Source: Cellulomonas fimi ATCC 484
Lineage (GTDB): Bacteria; Actinomycetota; Actinomycetes; Actinomycetales; Cellulomonadaceae
Direction: 5' to 3'
Length of the DNA: 64,000 bases
NCBI RefSeq assembly: GCF_000212695.1
Contig: NC_015514.1
Span: 558,001-622,000, forward strand
The notes below the pieces were generated by a model that had not been told where the DNA came from, did no database searches, and was given only the letters and a program-made list of their open reading frames with translations. Position 1 is the stretch's first letter. Each line of letters starts with the position of its first letter. Below are positions 18,433 to 27,611 of the stretch, one piece after another. The translations under genes and the position numbers were made by a program.

Positions 18433-19143
18433 GTGCCGACGCCGACACCGACCACACCGGTCGCCGACGTGACCGCCGACGGCGACGCGGCTGCCGCGCG
18501 CACGGGCACCGGCCCGGGAGACGAGGACGCCGTGCGCGACGAGACGCCCCACGAGGGCGACGAACCCCGGTTCGAGACGCCCGAGGACGCGGCCGGCGCG
18601 GGACCGGCCCCCACGAGCGCCCCTGCGGCGGCGCCGACGCCCGCCGACACCGCGTGGTTCGAGACGCTGGTCCGCGACCACGCAACGGCCGTGCACCGCT
18701 TCGTCGTGCGCCGCGTGGGGCGGAACGACGCCGACGACCTGACGGCCGACGTGCTGACCGTGGCGTGGCGGCGTCGGGACGACGTACCGCGCGGCGCGGA
18801 GCTGCCGTGGCTCTACCGGACCGCGGGCTTCGTGCTCGCCAACCACGTGCGCAAGTCCCGCCCGGTGCCCGTCGCGGACGTGCCCGAGGGCCTCGACCCG
18901 ACGGACCCGGCGGTCCTCGCGGTCCGCGACGAGCAGGTCCGCACCGTCCTCGCCGCGCTGGGCGTGCGCGACCGGCAGATCCTCCTGCTCAACGCGTGGG
19001 AGGGTCTCGCGGGTCAGGCGCTCGCGGACGTGCTCGGCATCTCCCGCGGCGGCGCGGACGCCGCGCTGAGCCGCGCCCGCGCCCGCCTCCGTGAGGCGTG
19101 GGACGCCCATGACGCCGACACCCCGGCGGGCTCGACCGCCTGA
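18433..19143 (+). CDS. ECF-type RNA polymerase sigma factor
   Basis: The 236-residue product has a sigma-70 region 2 (VRDHATAVHRFVVRRVG, then DADDLTADVLTVAWRR and LPWLYRTAGFVLANHVRK) from about residue 75. A region 4 follows (LGVRDRQILLLNAWEG and ADVLGISRGGADAALSRARARLREAW) from about 175. It has no region 3, as expected for ECF sigma factors. An unusual 70-residue N-terminal extension rich in Thr, Pro, Ala and Asp precedes region 2. GTG 18433 follows GGGGGAG at a good distance. The next gene, 124 bases downstream on the same strand, is a single-pass membrane protein that could act as its anti-sigma or sensor. Confidence 0.85.
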   Translation: MPTPTPTTPVADVTADGDAAAARTGTGPGDEDAVRDETPHEGDEPRFETPEDAAGAGPAPTSAPAAAPTPADTAWFETLVRDHATAVHRFVVRRVGRNDADDLTADVLTVAWRRRDDVPRGAELPWLYRTAGFVLANHVRKSRPVPVADVPEGLDPTDPAVLAVRDEQVRTVLAALGVRDRQILLLNAWEGLAGQALADVLGISRGGADAALSRARARLREAWDAHDADTPAGSTA

Positions 19144-19266
19144 TCGGCGTCGTCACCCGGCGGAGCCGAGGTCTCGTGAGGGCCTGTGCTGGGGCGGGTG
19201 CAAGCGGCGGGGCGCTCGGGACACAAGCAGGGCAGAGCAGGATCCCGACGTTCCCAGGAGCCCCCC

Positions 19267-20826
19267 GTGCCTGACGACCAGACCCCCGGTCCCGTCCCCG
19301 ACGCCCCGCAGCCGCCGAAGCCGACGCCGGCTGGCGAGCCGACCGCCCCGCCCCGGGACGTGACGGACGCGGAGCACCTCGACGCGGAGCACCTCGACAC
19401 GGAGCACCTCGACGCGGCGGGAGACGAGGACGACGTCGCGTTCGCGCGGCTGCGGGCCGCGGACCCGGCGGTGGACGCGACGCCCGACGCCGACCGGCTG
19501 CGCGCCGTCGTCGCGGCGGCCACGGCGGCCACGGCCCCGCCGGACGAGGCCGGACGGCAGGCGGCACCCGCGGTGCCGGACGAGCTCGCGGCGGCCCGGT
19601 CGCGGCGCACGGCGCGCCTGCGCTGGCTGCCGGTCGCGGCGGCCGTCGCGGGGTTCGTGGTCGTGGGCGGCGGCGGGTACGCGGTCGGTGCCGCGCAGGA
19701 CGGCGGGACGCCGGCGGGCGACCAGGCGGCGCCGGCGATGGCGCTCGACCAGCCGGTCCAGGGGCGGGCCGAGTCGATGGCCGGGGCCGCGGACACCGCG
19801 ATGGCGGCCGAGGACTCGGCGGCGTCGAAGCTCGCGTGGTTCGGCGGGCGCGTCGTGTTCACGGCCGGCGACGGTCTCTCGGACGAGGCGGGCCGCGGGA
19901 CGGCGTGGGCGCTGGACGCGGCGAGCGTGGTCTCGGCGGAGACGGCTGCCCGGGTCGCGGCGGCGCTGGGCGTGAGCGGCGAGCCGCGGCAGGAGTACGG
20001 GTCGTGGACGGTCGGCTCGGCGGACGGCTCCGGACCGAGCGTGTCGGTGTCCCCGGACGGGTCGGCGAGCGTGTCGTACTACGACCCGTCGCTCGACCCG
20101 TGGGCGTGCGTGCGTTCGGCCCAGGAGACGATCGACGGGGCCGAGGAGCTCGCGGGCGCCACGGGCGAGCCCGAGCCCGCGGTCGTCGACCCCGGTCTCG
20201 GTGTCGAGTGCACCGACCCGAACCTCCCGGCCGCGCCGACGGGGGACGCCGCGCTCGCGAAGGCGCGCGAGGTGCTCGCGTCGCTGGGGCTGGACCCGGC
20301 GGGCTTCGAGCTCGACGTGGCGTCGGACACCGGCACGCCGCAGCTGGTCCAGGTGACGGCGCACCAGGTCGTCGCCGGGCAGCGCACGGGCATCCAGTGG
20401 AACGTCTCGCTCGTGGGCGACGGCGTGCAGTCGCTGTGGGGCTCGCTCGCGCCGCTCGTCGAGCTCGGCGAGTACGACGTCGTGAGCGCGAAGGACGCCG
20501 TGGCGCGTCTGGGCGACCCGCGGTTCGGGGCGTCCGGCGGGATCATGCCGTTCATGGACGACACGGCCCGCATCGCGGAGGAGGGTGCGGCGACCGACAT
20601 GGCGCCGGCGGAGCCGACGGTCCCGCCGACGGCGACCGGTGGCCCGATCGCGTGGCCCGTGGAGGACGTGACGATCACGTCGGCGCGCCTGGGCGTGGCG
20701 TTCACGACGCTGCCGGACGGTGCCGCGGTGCTGCTGCCCACGTACGAGCTCAGCGCGGACGACGGGCGGACGTGGACGGTCGTCGCGGTCGCGGACGACG
20801 AGCTGGACTTCTCCGCCGTGGGGTGA
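19267..20826 (+). CDS. Single-pass membrane protein, possible partner of the ECF sigma factor
   Basis: The 519-residue product has a Pro/Glu-rich cytoplasmic N-terminus with a short EHLDAEHLDTEHLDA repeat near residues 38-52. One membrane segment follows near 120-140 (LPVAAAVAGFVVVGGGGYAVG), then a long extracytoplasmic part with many Asp, Ser and Thr. The topology and position fit an anti-sigma or sensor partner, but no zinc-binding HxxxCxxC motif typical of ZAS anti-sigmas is seen. GTG 19267 follows CAGGAG. A strong bidirectional terminator lies just downstream. The link to the sigma factor is inference from gene order. Confidence 0.65.
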   Translation: MPDDQTPGPVPDAPQPPKPTPAGEPTAPPRDVTDAEHLDAEHLDTEHLDAAGDEDDVAFARLRAADPAVDATPDADRLRAVVAAATAATAPPDEAGRQAAPAVPDELAAARSRRTARLRWLPVAAAVAGFVVVGGGGYAVGAAQDGGTPAGDQAAPAMALDQPVQGRAESMAGAADTAMAAEDSAASKLAWFGGRVVFTAGDGLSDEAGRGTAWALDAASVVSAETAARVAAALGVSGEPRQEYGSWTVGSADGSGPSVSVSPDGSASVSYYDPSLDPWACVRSAQETIDGAEELAGATGEPEPAVVDPGLGVECTDPNLPAAPTGDAALAKAREVLASLGLDPAGFELDVASDTGTPQLVQVTAHQVVAGQRTGIQWNVSLVGDGVQSLWGSLAPLVELGEYDVVSAKDAVARLGDPRFGASGGIMPFMDDTARIAEEGAATDMAPAEPTVPPTATGGPIAWPVEDVTITSARLGVAFTTLPDGAAVLLPTYELSADDGRTWTVVAVADDELDFSAVG

Positions 20827-20840
20827 CCCGGGCGGAGTGA

Positions 20841-20886
20841 CGACGAGGCCCCGTCGGCGTGGAGGGACGCCGCCGGGGCCTCGTCG
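20841..20886. terminator. Bidirectional terminator between convergent genes
   Basis: CGACGAGGCCCCG at 20841-20853 pairs perfectly with CGGGGCCTCGTCG at 20874-20886, and GGCGT/ACGCC extends pairing inside the loop. It sits between the ends of the membrane-protein gene (+) and the GH42 gene (-), so it can serve both. There is no T tract, as is usual in this group. Confidence 0.8.
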
Positions 20887-20936
20887 TGCCCGGCGTCGGC
20901 GGCCCGGGACCCGGGGCGCCGACGGGCGCGGGCCGA

Positions 20937-22982
20937 TCAGCCTCCGCGGTGCTCCCGCACGACGGCGACGCCCCCGGCGGGGACGGTCACGCGGCCGCGG
21001 ACGGCCGTCCCCGTGAGCAGCTCGGTCCCGTCGGCGGGCACGTCGACGGGCGCGTCGGCGTGGTTGATCGCGACGACGAAGCGCGCCGTGGGCCCGTCCC
21101 GCCGGACGACCTCGACCTCGTCCGGCAGCCCGGCCGGGGTCAGTCCCGCGTCGGCGTAGGCGCCGCGGAGCACGTGCGCGAGCGCGTCGACGTCCAGCCG
21201 CGTGGAGACGTACCAGCCCGTCCCGGCGCCGTGCCGGTGCCGCGTGACGGCCGCGCGGCCCGCGGCGGGACCGTCGAGGTAGGTCGCGACGACGTCGGCG
21301 CCCTCGAGCACGAGGTCGTCGGCCCAGACGTCCGCGACGAGCTCGGTGCGCTCGCCGTCGTGGTCCCACGCGAGACGGACGGTCTCGCCCTCGCGCAGGG
21401 GCAGGAACTCCTCGACGGACACGCCGAGCGTGGTGCGCAGCGGCGCGCCGTACCCGTCGGGGTGGACCGCGTCGTGCTCGTCGACGATGCCCGAGAAGTA
21501 GGACACGACGAGCGTGCCGCCCTGCGCGACGTACCGGCTGAGGTTGTCCCCGGACGCGGCCGTGAGCAGGTACGACGCGGGCGCGACGACGAGCCGGTAC
21601 CCGGACAGGTCCGCGCCGGGGTGGGCGAGGTCGACCGTGAGGCCGTCGCGCCACAGCCGCTCGTAGTAGGCCCGGACGCGCTCGCGGTGGTCGAGGTCGA
21701 CCGACGGCCGCCACTCGAGGTCCTGCGCCCAGAACGACTCCCAGTCCCACAGCAGCGCGACGTCGGCGCGGACCGTGGAGCCGCGCACCTCGTCGAGCCG
21801 GCCGAGGTCGGCGCCGAGCGCCCGCACCTCGCGCCACACGCGGGACGTGGTGCCGGCGTGCGGCAGCATCGCGGAGTGGAACTTCTCGGCACCGGACCGG
21901 GAGGCGCGCCACTGGAAGAAGAGGATCGCGTCGGACCCGCGGCCGAGGTGGGACAGGGCGTTGCGGGCCATCTCGCCGGGACGCTTGGCGATGTTGCGGG
22001 GCTGCCAGTTCACGGCCGACGTGGAGTGCTCCATGAGGATCCAGGGGCGGCCGCGGGCGAGCGAGCGCGTGAGGTCGGCGGCGAGTGCGAGGTCGACGTG
22101 CGCGCGCGGGTCGGCGGCGGTGAGGTAGTGGTCGTTGGAGACGACGTCGACCTCGTCGGCCCACTTCCACAGGTCGGTGGACGGGCAGTTGGTCGTCATG
22201 AAGTTGGTGGTGACGGGCACGTCGGAGTGCGCGCGGATCGCGTCACGCTCGGCGACGAAGCAGGCCCGCAGCGCGTCGTCGGTGAACCGTGCGAAGTCGA
22301 GGCGCTGCGCGGGGTTGACGACGCTCGGGGCGACGGCGGGCACGTCGACGTGCGCCCAGTCGCCGTACCGCTGGCCCCAGAACGCGGTGCCCCACGCGGC
22401 GTTGAGCGCGTCGAGGGTCCCGTAGCGGCCCTGCAGCCAGGCGCGGAAGGCGCCGGCTGAGGCGGGGGAGTAGTCCTCGGAGACGGGTGCGCCGTACTCG
22501 TTGTGGACGTGCCAGAGCGCGACGGCGGGGTGGCGGCCGTAGCGGCGCGCGAGCTGGTCGGCGATGCGCACGGCGGCCGCGCGGTAGGCGGGGTGCGACG
22601 GGCCGGCCATGCCGCGCGAGCCGAAGCCGAGCGGGGTGCCGTCACGCGTGACGACACGCGCGTCGGGGTGCGCGGCGAAGAACCAGGCGGGCGGGGACGC
22701 GGTGGGGGTACCGAGGTCGACGCGGATGCCGTTGTCGTGCAGGAGCTCGAGCAGCCGGTCGAGCCAGCCGAAGTCGAACTCGCCCTCGCGGGGCTCGAGC
22801 AGCGCCCAGGAGAAGATGCCGACGCTGACGAGGTTCACCCCCGCCTCGCGCATGAGGGTGACGTCCTCCTTCCAGACCTCCTCCGGCCACTGCTCGGGGT
22901 TGTAGTCGCCGCCGTAGGCGATGCGGTCGAGCCCGAGCGGCCAGGTGGGGCGCACGGGCTCGGAGGAAGGCTGGGAAGACAT
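20937..22982 (-). CDS. Beta-galactosidase, glycoside hydrolase family 42
   Basis: Hydrolyses terminal beta-galactosides, probably inside the cell because no signal peptide is present. The 681-residue product starts with RIAYGGDYNPEQWPEEVW, the GH42 hallmark, forms a TIM barrel with the acid/base E162 (HVHNEYG) and nucleophile E318 (ILMEHS), then a trimerisation domain and a small C-terminal domain. Length is normal for GH42. ATG 22982 is chosen because the protein begins six or so residues before a conserved region. The upstream ORF extension is low-complexity Arg/Ser and overlaps the promoter. It is divergent from a sugar ABC importer that ends in a LacI gene, which suggests import and cleavage of galacto-oligosaccharides or galactosylated plant material under one regulator. 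Confidence 0.93.
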   Translation of the reverse strand: MSSQPSSEPVRPTWPLGLDRIAYGGDYNPEQWPEEVWKEDVTLMREAGVNLVSVGIFSWALLEPREGEFDFGWLDRLLELLHDNGIRVDLGTPTASPPAWFFAAHPDARVVTRDGTPLGFGSRGMAGPSHPAYRAAAVRIADQLARRYGRHPAVALWHVHNEYGAPVSEDYSPASAGAFRAWLQGRYGTLDALNAAWGTAFWGQRYGDWAHVDVPAVAPSVVNPAQRLDFARFTDDALRACFVAERDAIRAHSDVPVTTNFMTTNCPSTDLWKWADEVDVVSNDHYLTAADPRAHVDLALAADLTRSLARGRPWILMEHSTSAVNWQPRNIAKRPGEMARNALSHLGRGSDAILFFQWRASRSGAEKFHSAMLPHAGTTSRVWREVRALGADLGRLDEVRGSTVRADVALLWDWESFWAQDLEWRPSVDLDHRERVRAYYERLWRDGLTVDLAHPGADLSGYRLVVAPASYLLTAASGDNLSRYVAQGGTLVVSYFSGIVDEHDAVHPDGYGAPLRTTLGVSVEEFLPLREGETVRLAWDHDGERTELVADVWADDLVLEGADVVATYLDGPAAGRAAVTRHRHGAGTGWYVSTRLDVDALAHVLRGAYADAGLTPAGLPDEVEVVRRDGPTARFVVAINHADAPVDVPADGTELLTGTAVRGRVTVPAGGVAVVREHRGG

Positions 22983-23010
22983 GACACTCCGTCGAGTCAG
23001 GTTCGTCTGC

Positions 23011-23133
23011 TGTGATCGGTCCCAGCCTGGAAGCGCCATGGGACGCCGCTGGGACCGTTCACAACGAGGAGGTAACACCAGGGCGACCCGTGTTGACAAG
23101 ATTCCGCGGCCTGCCTCACTGTGAACGCGCACA
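23011..23133. promoter_or_regulatory. Divergent promoter with three LacI-type operator-like palindromes
   Basis: Three related 14-mers centred on CG occur between the GH42 gene and the importer: TGTGATCGGTCCCA (23011-23024), TGGGACCGTTCACA (23050-23063, the same motif inverted: TGTGAACGGTCCCA) and TGTGAACGCGCACA (23120-23133). A TTGACA -35 lies at 23093-23098, and the third palindrome overlaps its -10 region (about 23116-23122), where a repressor would block the importer promoter. The likely binder is the LacI protein encoded at 26517. Confidence 0.6.
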
Positions 23134-23199
23134 GGCACGGCGCCACAGACGGCGCCTGTCCGTCGCGACGCAGCGGCGGACCCTTGACGAGGAGGTCAC

Positions 23200-24522
23200 A
23201 TGCGCCTGCACACAGGTATCCGCGTCGCGGCGGTCGTCGCCGCGACCGCGCTGCTCGCGACCGCGTGCTCCGGCACGGACGACGGCGGCTCCGGCGACGG
23301 CGGTGGCGACGGCGGGAAGGTCGAACTGACCTTCTGGACCTGGGCCCCCGGCATGGAGGAGGCGGCGGCCGTCTGGAACGAGGCCAACCCCGACATCCAG
23401 GTGACGGTCAACAAGCAGGACGGCGGCGACCCGGCCGTCACCAAGCTGCTCACGGCCATCAAGGCCGGCTCGGGTGCGCCCGACCTGTTCCAGACCGAGT
23501 ACCAGAAGATCCCCACGCTGGTCTCGTCCGACGCGCTCGCCGACATCGCGGACGTGCTGCCCGAGGGCACCGCCGAGCGGTTCGCCGACGGGACCTGGCA
23601 GTCGGTCACGCTCGGCTCCGACGCCGTCTACGGCGTGCCGCAGGACTCCGGGCCGATGGAGTTCTACTACCGCGAGGACATCTTCCAGCAGTACGGCCTC
23701 GCCGTGCCGACCACGTGGGAGCAGTACGCGCAGGTCGCCGAGCAGCTGCACGCGGCCGACCCGACCAAGTACCTCGGCACGTTCTCCGCCAACGACGCCG
23801 GCTGGTTCACCGGGCTCACGCAGCAGGCCGGCGCCTCGTGGTGGGGCATCGACGGCGACGCGTGGACCGTCGACATCGAGGACGCGCCCGTCCAGAAGGT
23901 CGCCGAGTACTGGGGCGGCCTCGTCGAGAAGGGCGTCATCGACAACAAGCCGATGTACACGCCCGAGTGGAACGCCGCGCTCAACGACGGCACGCAGGTC
24001 GGCTGGATCTCCGCGATCTGGGCTCCCGGCGTGCTCGAGGGCAACGCTCCCGACACCGCCGGCACGTGGAAGATGGCGCCCATGCCCCAGTGGGAGGAGG
24101 GCGACGCCGCGACGGGCAACTGGGGCGGCTCGGCCACCTCGGTGACGTCCCAGTCGACGCACAAGGAGGAGGCCGCGAAGTTCATCGCGTGGCTCAACGC
24201 CTCCCAGGAGGGCGTCAACCTCCTCGTCTCCGAGGGTGGCCTGTACCCGGCCGACATCCCCAGCCAGGCCGAGGCCCTGTCGGCGCCCCCGGCGTTCTTC
24301 AGCAACCAGCCGGACTTCTACACGATCGCCTCGGAGATCGCCGGGTCGGTGCAGCCGTTCACGTACGGCCCCAACGTCAACGTCGCGTACTCCGCGTACA
24401 ACGACGAGTTCGGCAAGGCGACCGAGGCCAAGAGCGCCGCGGCGTTCCTCGACGCCGTCACGGCGATGCAGACCGCGACGGTCGAGGACCTCGAGAGCTC
24501 GGGCTTCACCGTCAAGGAGTGA
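23200..24522 (+). CDS. Sugar ABC transporter substrate-binding lipoprotein
   Basis: The 440-residue product has a lipoprotein signal peptide with lipobox LATAC (cysteine near residue 23), a Gly/Asp-rich linker, and a family 1 solute-binding fold (TFWTWAPGMEEAAAVWNEANPDI). The middle holds the usual VPQDSGPMEFYYRED segment. Aromatic residues such as WWGIDGDAW and the C-terminal NQPDFY fit a sugar-binding cleft. ATG 23200 follows GAGGAGGT, a near-perfect ribosome-binding site. It heads the operon with two permeases; a strong hairpin separates it from them. No ATPase gene is present nearby, so the system probably uses a shared MsiK-type ATPase encoded elsewhere, as is common in actinobacteria. 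Confidence 0.93.
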   Translation: MRLHTGIRVAAVVAATALLATACSGTDDGGSGDGGGDGGKVELTFWTWAPGMEEAAAVWNEANPDIQVTVNKQDGGDPAVTKLLTAIKAGSGAPDLFQTEYQKIPTLVSSDALADIADVLPEGTAERFADGTWQSVTLGSDAVYGVPQDSGPMEFYYREDIFQQYGLAVPTTWEQYAQVAEQLHAADPTKYLGTFSANDAGWFTGLTQQAGASWWGIDGDAWTVDIEDAPVQKVAEYWGGLVEKGVIDNKPMYTPEWNAALNDGTQVGWISAIWAPGVLEGNAPDTAGTWKMAPMPQWEEGDAATGNWGGSATSVTSQSTHKEEAAKFIAWLNASQEGVNLLVSEGGLYPADIPSQAEALSAPPAFFSNQPDFYTIASEIAGSVQPFTYGPNVNVAYSAYNDEFGKATEAKSAAAFLDAVTAMQTATVEDLESSGFTVKE

Positions 24523-24537
24523 GCAGCTCCTGACGGC

Positions 24538-24571
24538 GCGGCCGCCCGGCACCCCTCCGCCGGGCGGCCGC
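24538..24571 (+). terminator. Intra-operon hairpin between binding-protein and permease genes
   Basis: GCGGCCGCCCGGC (24538-24550) and GCCGGGCGGCCGC (24559-24571) form a perfect 13-bp stem with an 8-nt loop, 15 bases after the binding-protein stop. It likely works as a partial terminator or RNA-stabilising 3' end that makes the binding protein more abundant than the permeases. Confidence 0.7.
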
Positions 24572-24629
24572 CCACCCCGTCGCCACCGTCGGCCCGCGCT
24601 CGCGCCCCCGCGTCCCGGAAGGACCCCCA

Positions 24630-25595
24630 GTGACCACCCTCGCCTCGCCCCGGGCGGCGGACACCCGCCCCGCGCGGACGCACCGGCGTCCCCGCCGGCG
24701 CACGGCCGCGCCGTACGTGTTCCTCGCGCCCGCGCTCACGCTGTTCGCGCTGTTCCTCGCGCTGCCCATCGGGTACGCGCTCTACCTCAGCTTCCGCACG
24801 GTCGAGGTCAAGGGCCTCGGCCTCGGCGCCGGCGCCCGCACCGAGGTCTGGGCCGGGTTCGACAACTACACGCGCGCGCTCGACGACCCCGAGTTCCTCG
24901 CGTCGGTCGGCCGCGTCGGCCTGTACGGCCTGCTGCTCGTCCCCACCATGCTCGGGCTCGCGCTGCTGTTCGCGCTGCTCCTCGACGCGCGGCGCACGCG
25001 CGCCAAGGGGTTCTCGCGCGTCTCGATCTTCCTGCCCTACGCGGTCCCGGCGGTCATCGCGTCGCTCCTGTGGGGCTTCCTCTACCTGCCGCGCGTGAGC
25101 CCGTTCTACTTCCTGTTCGACAAGGTCGGCTGGGACGCGCCGCAGATCCTGTCGTCGCAGCTCGTGGTCTTCGCCATCGCGAACATCGGCCTGTGGGGCG
25201 GCGTCGGCTTCAACATGATCGTCATCTACACCGCCCTCAAGGCGATCCCGAGCGAGCTGTACGAGGCGGCGCGCCTCGACGGCGCGTCCGAGCTCGTGGT
25301 CGCGCTGCGGATCAAGGTGCCGATCGTCCTGCCGTCGCTCGTCCTGACCTTCCTGTTCTCGATGATCGCGACGCTCCAGGTGTTCGCCGAGCCCATGACG
25401 CTGCGGCCCCTGACCAACACGATCTCCACCACGTGGAGCCCGCTGATGAAGGTGTACCGCGACGCGTTCACGCGCGACGACATCTACTCGGCCGCCGCCA
25501 CGTCCGTCGTGATCGCGCTCGCGACGTTCGCCCTCTCCTACCTGTTCCTGCGCGTCGTGCAGGACGGCCGCGCCTTCTCCCAGGAGTCCCGATGA
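24630..25595 (+). CDS. Sugar ABC transporter permease (MalF type)
   Basis: The 321-residue integral membrane protein has six predicted membrane segments, starting with YVFLAPALTLFALFLALPIGYALYL split across residues 30-55. It carries the EAA loop that docks the ATPase (EAARLDGASELVVAL, near residue 210). GTG 24630 follows GGAAGGA. Its stop overlaps the start of the second permease (ATGA at 25592), so the two are made together. Its substrate is inferred only from the neighbouring GH42 gene. Confidence 0.92.
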   Translation: MTTLASPRAADTRPARTHRRPRRRTAAPYVFLAPALTLFALFLALPIGYALYLSFRTVEVKGLGLGAGARTEVWAGFDNYTRALDDPEFLASVGRVGLYGLLLVPTMLGLALLFALLLDARRTRAKGFSRVSIFLPYAVPAVIASLLWGFLYLPRVSPFYFLFDKVGWDAPQILSSQLVVFAIANIGLWGGVGFNMIVIYTALKAIPSELYEAARLDGASELVVALRIKVPIVLPSLVLTFLFSMIATLQVFAEPMTLRPLTNTISTTWSPLMKVYRDAFTRDDIYSAAATSVVIALATFALSYLFLRVVQDGRAFSQESR

Positions 25596-26485
25596 CGACC
25601 ACGAGCCTCACGCGTCCCGTCGTGCGCGTCGCGCAGCCGCTGCGGCCGGAGCGCCGGGAGCGCCCGTCCGTGCTCGGCAGCGCCGTGCTCGTCGTCGGCG
25701 CCGTGTACTGCCTGCTGCCCGTGCTGTGGGTGCTCGTCGCGTCCTCCAAGTCGGCCAACGAGCTGTTCTCGACGTTCACGTTCCTGCCGTCGACGCACCT
25801 GCTCGACAACGTCGCGGAGCTCTCCGGCTACCGCGGGGGCCTCTACTGGCGGTGGATGCTCAACACCGCGCTGTACGCGGGCGTCGGCGGCGGGCTGTCC
25901 GTGCTCATCTCGGCGATGGCCGGGTACGCGCTGGCCAAGTACCCGTTCCGCGGCAAGAAGCTCGTCTTCAACCTCATCCTCGCGGGCGTGCTGGTGCCCG
26001 GCGTCGTGCTCGCGATCCCGCAGTACCTGCTGCTGGCCGAGATCAACCTGACCAACACCTACTGGTCGGTGCTCCTGCCCAGCCTCATCAGCCCCTACGG
26101 CATCTACCTGTGCCGCATCTACGCCGCCGCGTCCGTCCCGGACGAGCTGCTCGAGGCCGCGCGGACCGACGGCGCGAGCGAGTGGCGCACGTTCTCCCGG
26201 ATCGCCGTGCCGCTCATGGGCCCCGGCCTGGTGACGGTGTTCCTGTTCCAGTTCGTCGGCATCTGGAACAACTTCATGCTGCCCTACATCATGCTCGGCA
26301 ACGACCGGCTGTACCCCCTCACGGTGGGCCTCAACGGCCTGCTCAACCAGGGTGCGTCGCAGCCCGCGATGTACACCTCCGTCATCACGGGCTCGCTGCT
26401 GTCGATCATCCCGCTCGCCGCCCTCTTCCTCACGCTGCAGCGGTACTGGAAGGTCGACCTCGCCGCCGGCTCGGTCAAGGCCTGA
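25592..26485 (+). CDS. Sugar ABC transporter permease (MalG type)
   Basis: The 297-residue protein has six predicted membrane segments and the EAA loop EAARTDGASEWRTFSRIAVPL near 195-215. An N-terminal segment with AGYALAKYPFRGKK is typical of the MalG/UgpE class. ATG 25592 overlaps the stop of the first permease and has CAGGAG upstream. It forms the heteromeric channel with that permease. The stop is 31 bases before the LacI gene. Confidence 0.92.
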   Translation: MTTTSLTRPVVRVAQPLRPERRERPSVLGSAVLVVGAVYCLLPVLWVLVASSKSANELFSTFTFLPSTHLLDNVAELSGYRGGLYWRWMLNTALYAGVGGGLSVLISAMAGYALAKYPFRGKKLVFNLILAGVLVPGVVLAIPQYLLLAEINLTNTYWSVLLPSLISPYGIYLCRIYAAASVPDELLEAARTDGASEWRTFSRIAVPLMGPGLVTVFLFQFVGIWNNFMLPYIMLGNDRLYPLTVGLNGLLNQGASQPAMYTSVITGSLLSIIPLAALFLTLQRYWKVDLAAGSVKA

Positions 26486-26516
26486 CGACGTGGTCCGCCG
26501 CATAGAGTCTGGTCCG

Positions 26517-27542
26517 ATGGACGCGACGACCTCCGCCCCCGCGCAGCGACGACGGCCGACGATCCGCGACGTCGCCGCCGCCGCCGGCGTGTCCCGCGGC
26601 ACGGTGTCCCGCGTCATCAACGGCGGGCACTGGGTCTCGCCCGAGGCGCTCGCCGCCGTGCAGGAGGCGATCCGCACCACCGGCTACTCGATGAACCAGC
26701 ACGCGCGCTCGCTCGTGACCGGCCGGTCCAACTCGGTCGCGTTCCTGCTCACCGAGCCGCAGCACCTGCTGTTCGAGGACCCCACGTTCTCGATCCTGCT
26801 CCGCGGCGCCGCGCAGGCCCTCGCGGGCAGGTCGATGCCGCTGCTGCTCATGGTCGCGGGCACGCCCCAGGAGCAGAGCCAGGTCCTGTCCTACGTCGGC
26901 GCCGGGCACGTCGACGGGGTGCTGCTCATCTCGTCGCACGCAGGCAGCCCGGTGCTTGCCGAGCTCGTCCGGCAGGGCATACCGACGATCGCCTGCGGCA
27001 TCCCGCTCGGCTTCGAGGGGCAGCTCGGGTACGTCGCCGCGGACGACCTGGGCGGCGGGCGGCGCATGGTGCGCCACCTGCTCGACCGGGGCCGCACCCG
27101 CATCGCGACGATCACGGGCCCGCTCGACACCCCCGGCGGCCGCATGCGCCTCGAGGGGTACCGGGCAGAGCTCGGCGACGCCTACGACGAGAGCCTCGTC
27201 GCGCACGGCGACTACACGCGCGAGGGCGGGGCCGCCGGCATGCGCGACCTGCTCGCCCGCCGCCCCGACCTCGACGCCGTGTTCGTCGCGTCGGACCTCA
27301 TGGCGGCGGGAGCGATCCCGGTGCTGCGCGAGTCCGGGCGCACCGTGCCTGACGACGTGGCCGTCGGCGGGTTCGACGACTCGGGCCTCGCCGCGACGCT
27401 CGACCCGCCGCTCACGACGCTGCGCCAGCCGTTCGAGCGGATCAGCACCGAGATGGTGCGGCTGCTGCTCGAGGTCGTCGAGGGCGAGGAGCCCGCCGCG
27501 ATCACCCTCCCGACGTCGCTCGTCGTGCGCGCCTCCACCTGA
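26517..27542 (+). CDS. LacI-family transcriptional regulator
   Basis: The 341-residue product has an N-terminal LacI helix-turn-helix (PTIRDVAAAAGVSRGTVSRV, then INGGHWVSPE) and a periplasmic-binding-protein-like sensor domain with VDGVLLISSHAG, a DDLGGGRRMVRHLL segment and GGFDDSG. The hinge helix region NQHARSLVTGRS is present. A TAGAGT -10-like box at 26503-26508 lies 8 nt before ATG 26517 with no ribosome-binding site, so it is probably made from its own leaderless transcript besides operon read-through. It likely controls the importer and the divergent GH42 gene through the three palindromes near 23.0-23.13 kb. Confidence 0.92.
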   Translation: MDATTSAPAQRRRPTIRDVAAAAGVSRGTVSRVINGGHWVSPEALAAVQEAIRTTGYSMNQHARSLVTGRSNSVAFLLTEPQHLLFEDPTFSILLRGAAQALAGRSMPLLLMVAGTPQEQSQVLSYVGAGHVDGVLLISSHAGSPVLAELVRQGIPTIACGIPLGFEGQLGYVAADDLGGGRRMVRHLLDRGRTRIATITGPLDTPGGRMRLEGYRAELGDAYDESLVAHGDYTREGGAAGMRDLLARRPDLDAVFVASDLMAAGAIPVLRESGRTVPDDVAVGGFDDSGLAATLDPPLTTLRQPFERISTEMVRLLLEVVEGEEPAAITLPTSLVVRAST

Positions 27543-27611
27543 CAGGTCCCCCTCCACGCCTCTGGGCGGCGACCGGCGTCGTCGCTACCGTGAGACGCGA
27601 GGGGGTGCGCG

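Noticed and set aside
19153..22170. Minus-strand ORF of about 1000 residues through the membrane protein and GH42 genes
   Set aside because: Out of frame with GH42 and full of Arg/Pro; it crosses a strong terminator.
23011..23133. Exact CebR box TGGGAGCGCTCCCA
   Set aside because: Not present; the three palindromes share the centre and half-site style but differ in sequence.
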